NCBI GenBank assembly: GCA_034698045.1
Contig: JAQGAU010000870.1
Span: 1 to 23,057, forward strand
Length of the DNA: 23,057 nt
Reading direction: 5' to 3'
Source: Paramacrobiotus richtersi
Lineage: Eukaryota; Tardigrada; Eutardigrada; Parachela; Macrobiotidae
In this document: piece by piece, positions 18,264 to 23,057 of the stretch
How positions within the stretch are numbered: the first letter of the stretch is position 1
Layout of the letters: each line of letters begins with the position of its first letter
Translations under genes and position numbers: made by a program
Notes under the pieces: model-generated
What the model was told of the DNA's origin: nothing
The model's database searches: none
What the model saw: only the letters and a program-made list of their open reading frames with translations

Positions 18264-19528
18264 ATGACGGACTATTTGAACAACGCTACCACAAATGCAG
18301 TAACCAACCTAACATTGCAGTGGACGCAGCGCCCCGTCGTTTCCCCACTCTCCGGAATCAGGATATCTATCGCAGTTTCCTCTTTCTGCCTGAACCTTGC
18401 CCTTCTGGTACTACATGGAATAAAGCCTGCCTACATCACCCATTTCACCATCTATCTCATTTTCTTATATGGCACAAACACCGTGTATCTGCTGGGAGCT
18501 TCTCCGTTCATTTTCCTGAGCGAAGTGTACACCATCGACTTGGGCTATTACGGCATGTCGGCCTGTATGTTTTTCAACTATTTTCAACGGGTGGTCAGTA
18601 TTGTACCGGTCATGTGCCACATCCTCATCGCGCTGAATCGGTTCTGGGCTCTACAGTATCCCCTTAACTACCGCGAACGACACACGAAGAAGGTTATTCA
18701 CAAAACTTTGCAGCTCTTTTGTAAAATCGTTAAAGCAAAACGTGCTTGTAGTTTGACGCTTCCACATCGAACTGGCATATACTTAATGTGTACGCAGTGA
18801 TCTAGTCAGTTACTTGATACATAGGTGCAATAATTAATATGGGCTGAATAATGTACATACTGGATATCCATTCTTAATGTAGTGGACTTTCTGGACTTTT
18901 TTCTGTTGAAGTAAAAAGTATGAAAAAACAAAGGTTCCAGACGATATATTAATCGTGTTTTCATTAGGTAGCGGGACTCATTTGCTGCGCAATGATAATT
19001 TACGTGCATGTGGTGAAAATACCACCGTTCATCATCTATACACCCTCTCGTTTCCAATCCACGAGCACTTCTCCCAAATGCTCCGAACCGATGGTGAACG
19101 GGTGGGTCCACTGGGCACGCACCGATCTCTGTCTGAACCGTCAAGGTCCTCTGTTTTTAGTTGCCGGGCTTTAAGTCTACCTTATATACAAACGCTACAG
19201 TAGCAAACATCAAAAGATCGGCAGCACGCAAAAGACCGGGAGTCAACAACCGGTGGGCGGAGACCTGGTTATCCGGTACCGAACACCTCGGAATCCACTG
19301 GGCACGGTTCATCGCATCGCGGCTAGGCCGTTTTTGGTGCTGACCTTGACAACGATCGGGGTGGTTATCTGCTGGCTACCGCTGGATATCGTCTTTGTTT
19401 TGCAGTGGTTCGCCGGTGTGAGGACGTCGGCAACTGTGTTCACCGCTTGCTATATGCTGTATACGCTGCAGATCTTGTTCGGTCCTTTCATGTGGATCGC
19501 TAGTCTGCGTAAAATTAATCGGAGATAG
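18264..19528 (+). pseudogene. Class-A-like GPCR 2, tandem copy with a nonsense codon in TM5
   Basis: Proposed join(18264..18692,18968..19528). The intron at 18693-18967 (275 nt, phase 0) matches GPCR 1. Sequence and features follow GPCR 1: NLT in the N-terminus, NRF after TM3, the Cys pattern of loop 2, CWLP in TM6 and a short basic end (KINRR). TM7 has GPFMW where GPCR 1 has DPLMW and where NPxxY is usual. Codon 212 (19172-19174) is TAA where GPCR 1 has TAC (Tyr215, in GLYVHL of TM5). After it the frame stays open and alignable to the natural stop at 19526-19528 with no further lesion. As read, translation would stop after 211 residues with five helices at most. This suggests a very young pseudogene. 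A base error, a polymorphism or stop readthrough are alternatives. Confidence 0.8.
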
Positions 19529-20570
19529 TTTTAGTTCAGAAACGGTTTAATCCGGTTTGTGCCAGTTTGTTTTTAGTGGTTATGTTTTGGTGGTTTTGTT
19601 TCTTTGCACTAACGTTAGCCTCTGGACTGGACGTTCATTGTTGTTATAAGAAAGACTAACAGAAAACTGGTCTTTGCACAGCTGCACCCAGCTTTAAATT
19701 TCAAAGTTCTGCCTTAAGCGACAAAACGTCAGAGACAGTCAGAAAGTACAAATATTTGCCGTAAATTCGTAAACCGACGAAAAAGTGCGCGCTACTGTGA
19801 ACGAAGATACTTTGATTTATATACATACATGCCAATGATGCACTGCTACTCCGATGAACGTTTGCATCCTTAAAAGTTTGTGCGAACGTCTAAGTAAAAC
19901 ATTATAAGATATTCCCGTTTACTGGATCGTCAGGCAGGCAATACATTTTTTGTTTCGTTTCCTCCTTTCCTCCTGCAGACACTCCCTGAATCCCATAACT
20001 TCCGTTTAATTAAATGAGTTAACGCGAGAAGTTATAAACCAAACAAGGTTGACTGACTAATATAAGAAAATACAATCATCTTGTTAACGTCGTAATGCAG
20101 TGCTGCTTGTGGAGCGGTGTTCCTGGATGGCATAGCGAGTGAATTGATTTTCCCTGACCTTCATACAACATACATAAGTTCAACAGCTCTAAGTCAGTCC
20201 GTCAGTAACTGCTAATTAACTGAAAACATTTGTGAACATTTGAGACGCTTCTATCGAATAAGACATTGTTGCAGGATATACCGATTAAGGGTTAATTTTG
20301 GTTGGTGTGTGCAAAATATTCGTAAACTGCAAATTCGTAAACTATTAATTTTGTAAACTACTTTCTAAGCTGCGTCACGTATTTAAAGTGTCACGTTTGT
20401 CAGCTGCGTAGAACATCAGAATGTCTCTGCTGTTCTACCGACAGCAGGGAACAGTAAGAAGAAAACGATTTTTCAAAGAGAACACGCGTACCTCATGAAG
20501 CTTTACTAGCTCAAACATTGTCTGGTTTATTTGCCCGTTTTTCTCCCTTTTATTATTTTCATTTCATTTA
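19529..20570. other. Gene-free region
   Basis: About 1 kb downstream of GPCR 2. It contains 3' UTR of GPCR 2 and AT-rich sequence. I found no exon with splice support on either strand. Confidence 0.45.
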
Positions 20571-20576
20571 TTTATT
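20571..20576 (-). terminator. Polyadenylation signal AATAAA (minus strand)
   Basis: It is a plus-strand TTTATT just downstream of the stop of the tentative minus-strand small gene, 7 nt after its TAA. Confidence 0.35.
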
Positions 20577-20582
20577 GCTAAC

Positions 20583-20925
20583 TTACGTACTTAGATATAA
20601 AGTAAACAATGCAGTTGTTCTCTTAATTACTAGCGAGCGGCTTCGGCGCAACACGACTTCGTAAGCGTAGATTAGCTGCGGTAGAAAAACACATTAAACT
20701 TCTCCTGTTTTCTGGTTTTGAATACTGCCTGCAATTGCATTTCTTGCAAAGTCTTTTTAAGGAGAATTACTACGGGCAATTTTTCCGCTCGCACTGCTCT
20801 TTACTTTAATATTTTACCTTAAAACCGCCAGTCAATGGGGGAATGAAGTAGGCGTGTTCTGCAGTGTCCAGAATCCCGGAGGAATAGGCAGCGCTGGGAC
20901 TTTTCCTGGGGCGCTTGGCAGCCAT
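20583..20925 (-). CDS. Tentative small basic protein, 2 exons
   Basis: Proposed complement(join(20583..20675,20818..20925)), 66 residues. Exon 1 starts MAAKRPRKSPSAAYSSG, continues ILDTAEHAYFIPPLTGGFK, and ends at a donor (AAG|gtaaaa). The acceptor at 20676 (tttttctaccgcag) has a strong pyrimidine tract. Phase is 0 and exon 2 ends in TAA, with AATAAA immediately after. The N-terminal KRPRK could be a nuclear signal. An in-frame ATG further upstream (about codon -17) and an acceptor-like ttttag 5' of exon 1 mean that the start, or additional exons, may differ. No family recognised. Support is splice consensus plus composition only. Confidence 0.3.
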
Positions 20926-21631
20926 CGAGCACGTACGGATGCCAGTTCTAAAAGAATATTCTGATTTCAGCATTCTAAACTATTTGTTCCGCACCAACAA
21001 AGGGTTGCTGATCTCCCGTACCGAAGCTAACGCTGCCTGAGAAAATTACAAATGTAACTGAAACCTTTCTGCGTAAGTAGCAAACGACCGATAACTCAGA
21101 AAAAACAGCTGAACATAATCACATAATCTTAATCATAAAAACTGCACAGTTTACAGGGAAAGTCCGCTGAGATACCTGAAACTAGCGAAAAAACAAATAT
21201 TCGATCACATTATAATTATGAGAAATTGTGATGCCTCTGCTATAAAATACTCAGCGCTGATCAGCCAGATAAAAGCACAAATTATCAGCGTTAAACCAGG
21301 TTATCCTGCTAAGTGCTGGGCTTTATTACCTGAGTGCCATTGTCAGGAAAGATTATTCAACGAATCCAGAGTTCCAGGAACCGTACGGAGAACCACGAAG
21401 AGTTTCCACAATTCCGAACCAATTCAGACTAATCCTCCAATCACAATAAAAGCGAAATGTGTCTACTCAAAAGCACTAAGAAACGGGACTGTGCAAACTG
21501 TGCAAAATATATTTCTGGAACTAATTATACTCGTCTGAATGGAATAAAAATACTAATAGTAAGAACTAAGAATAAGTGGAACACTGGAACGAACTGCTGA
21601 ATTTTTTGGTCTGAAAAGCGCAGTCAAAAGT

Positions 21632-21678
21632 TGTGACACGCAAGATGTGCACGAAAGTGTGAAACACAGCGTGTCACA
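21632..21678. repeat. 10-bp perfect inverted repeat
   Basis: TGTGACACGC at 21632-21641 pairs exactly with GCGTGTCACA at 21669-21678. The loop contains a further GTGT/ACAC pairing near 21657-21667. Confidence 0.75.
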
Positions 21679-21895
21679 CAAGATATCAAGAACGGAAGAG
21701 AATGGACCCCTTCCGTATCGTGGCTCGTCTCACTCGTAACAATTACTCTCACCCACGTTACGCGATTTATGGCTCATGTAATTCGGCCCGTGGCCGTCGG
21801 CCGCCTGTGAACGCCCGTTCCCTAATGAAAGATCTTTCTTGACTCATGTATCTGTAAACTCATGTTCATTACAGTTCATCTAGCTTGCTTCGCTT

Positions 21896-21919
21896 CCGGC
21901 CAGCTAAGCCGGTTTTTTT
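21896..21919 (+). other. GC stem followed by seven T (Pol III-terminator-like)
   Basis: CCGGC (21896-21900) pairs with GCCGG (21908-21912) and is followed directly by T x7. This would stop RNA polymerase III if a Pol III gene lay upstream, but no A/B box was recognised. Confidence 0.25.
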
Positions 21920-22239
21920 ATCGTTGTAAAGTTGTAAAATGAGCAGTATTTCGGGACGTGGTAGTGTTGAGGTATTTCTCCACGCACACTTTTGCAGAGT
22001 TCGAAGAAACGGCAACAGAATTAGAGCAACGAAACTAACCGTCTCCGACTACATAAGATCAGTAGAACCTTAACATGTACCATGCCACTGATTGCGAATT
22101 CACAGTAGCAGCAGCATCAAAGCAGCATTGACGAGTGTTTGTGATTTACCGCTAAAATCGAATAAGAAAGGCAGAATAAGAACGAAATACTGTTACTGGA
22201 TTGTGAGGCAGTTAATCAATAATTATGTTTTGATAAGTA

Positions 22240-23057
22240 TTTCTGAATACCCGGATGGAAGGAGCGGCATATATCCAGGCTACTCTTCCTGTTTCGCGTG
22301 GAGGTTTAGGTGTCCGTCGGGCGAAATCACTGGCTACTTCGGCCTTTTTAGGCTCCGTGTTTTCAACCCGAAAGTTGACGTCCGAGATCTACAGCGCAGA
22401 CAGCGAGGAATTGGTTTCGGATGCCACGAATGTATGGAAGCAGATGAGCCACTGTGAGGAACTGCCGTTGGAGCTTGCGCGTGTCCATCAATGTGTCTGG
22501 GATGAGGCTATTCTGTCCAGGGATGTTGTCCGTTTGTGGGATCAAGCCGGTAACAACCCGCGAACTGTTGCCCGTCTACGTGCGGTTAGCACGAAATATG
22601 CCGGGTGCTGGTTAAATGCTCTACCATCGAAGATGTTTGGCAACTGGCTGGATGACCAGTCCTTCAGGATATGTGTTGGTGTTTGGCTGGGGGCTAAGAT
22701 CGTGGAGCAGCATAACTGTGACAACTGCGGAAAGGAGGTAACGGATAATGGATTACATGGGCTGTCGTGCACAAAGAGTGCCGGTCTTTGGAAATCGCGC
22801 CATAACTGCGTTAATGATGTTGTGCTACGATCACTTCGGAATGCCGGCGTTGAGGCGTATCCGGAACCGGCTGGTTATGTGCGGGAGGATGGTAAACGTC
22901 CCGATGGTGCCACACGCGTAAACTGGTTTCGGGGACAAGCCTTGGTTTGGGATGTTACTATTAGTGATACCGTGTGTGACTCGTATGTAGGCGCTACTTC
23001 GAAATGCGCCGGTGCTGCCGCGGAAGAGGCTTGTGCGCGTAAACTGTGGAAATATAG
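22240..23057 (+). mobile_element. 3' part of a 5'-truncated non-LTR retrotransposon ORF
   Basis: One frame is open from 22240 (after TGA/TAA at 22234-22239) to the window end. It begins with the tail of a reverse-transcriptase region (ATLPVSRGGLGVRR), which is typical just after the RT thumb. Then come AGCWLNALP and a zinc-finger-like set: CDNC (Cys codons 22717 and 22726), HGLSC (His 22756, Cys 22768) and a nearby RHN (22798-22806). The downstream pattern EPAG...KRPDG...WDV (PD at 22900-22905, WD at 22948-22953) resembles a PD-(D/E)XK restriction-like endonuclease. Most of the RT is absent, as expected from incomplete target-primed reverse transcription. An uninterrupted frame over about 270 codons suggests a young insertion. 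The protein continues beyond the window. The endonuclease assignment is from motif order. Confidence 0.75.

Larger units (their letters stand above)
20926..22239. other. Mostly non-coding region with inverted repeats
   Basis: About 1.3 kb. A 106-codon ATG-initiated open frame at 21218-21538 is followed at once by AATAAA (21543-21548), but no domain is visible and I do not call it a gene. Inverted repeats at 21632-21678 and a small GC stem before a T-run at 21896-21919 are listed separately. The right end is the insertion junction of the retrotransposon fragment. Confidence 0.45.

Noticed and set aside
18215..18667. 150-codon plus-strand frame overlapping GPCR 2 exon 1
   Set aside because: It is the out-of-frame shadow of the receptor exon. 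The His/Pro-rich product has no receptor features, and GPCR 1 carries stops at equivalent places.
21218..21538. 106-codon open frame followed by AATAAA
   Set aside because: ATG and a nearby poly(A) hexamer are suggestive, but there is no domain, splice or homology evidence. It is kept only as a note in the intergenic entry.
22092..22457. 121-codon plus-strand frame over the retroelement start
   Set aside because: The retroelement's own frame (from 22240) has recognisable motifs and this one is out of register with it.
1..23057. Search for tRNA, rRNA or CRISPR arrays
   Set aside because: No tRNA B-box (GGTTCGANTCC-like) in a cloverleaf context, no rRNA-like sequence and no regularly spaced direct repeats were found by eye.

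Overview
This is a eukaryotic nuclear window from a compact invertebrate genome. Genes are split by short introns (about 55-275 nt) with mostly GT-AG borders, lie on both strands, and there are no operons or ribosome binding sites. A tardigrade is my best guess, from the lineage-specific look of the receptor and F-box families, but this is inference and not proven. Splice models were built by hand from reading frames, splice consensus and paralogue comparison.

Layout, left to right. (1) 393-1029 (+): a secreted SUEL/rhamnose-binding-lectin-like protein whose signal peptide is split by a 67-nt intron. (2) 1380-8197 (+): a tandem array of F-box genes, built as 5' module P1 + gene A (2302-4110), an orphan 5' module P2 with no gene (about 4873-5570), and 5' module P3 + gene B (6452-8197). 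(3) 8734-11887 (-): a seven-exon, 862-residue coiled-coil protein with one GC-AG intron, not identified. (4) About 12454-12877: a foldback, MITE-like element with arms of about 100 bp. (5) 13090-14825 (-): a third, divergent F-box gene C that shares the architecture and 3' splice site of A and B but carries a one-base frame break (or a 55-nt intron). (6) 15545-16817 (+) and 18264-19528 (+): a tandem pair of class-A-like GPCRs. The second has an in-frame TAA in TM5 and is probably a young pseudogene. Between them lie an F-box-like relic (about 17001-17210) and a TM7 relic of a different GPCR (17212-17337). (7) 20583-20925 (-): a tentative two-exon small gene. (8) 22240 to the window end (+): the 3' half of a 5'-truncated non-LTR retrotransposon with a zinc-finger plus PD-(D/E)XK-like endonuclease pattern.

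The theme is recent birth and death of genes in two lineage-expanded families: F-box adaptors with paired Tudor/Agenet-like N-terminal modules, and atypical GPCRs. Intact copies, broken copies, orphan promoter modules and relics all sit within 20 kb. The F-box proteins would be expected to act as substrate-recognition subunits of SCF ubiquitin ligases. The GPCRs would be plasma-membrane chemosensory or peptide receptors. No functional link between the groups can be shown from the sequence.
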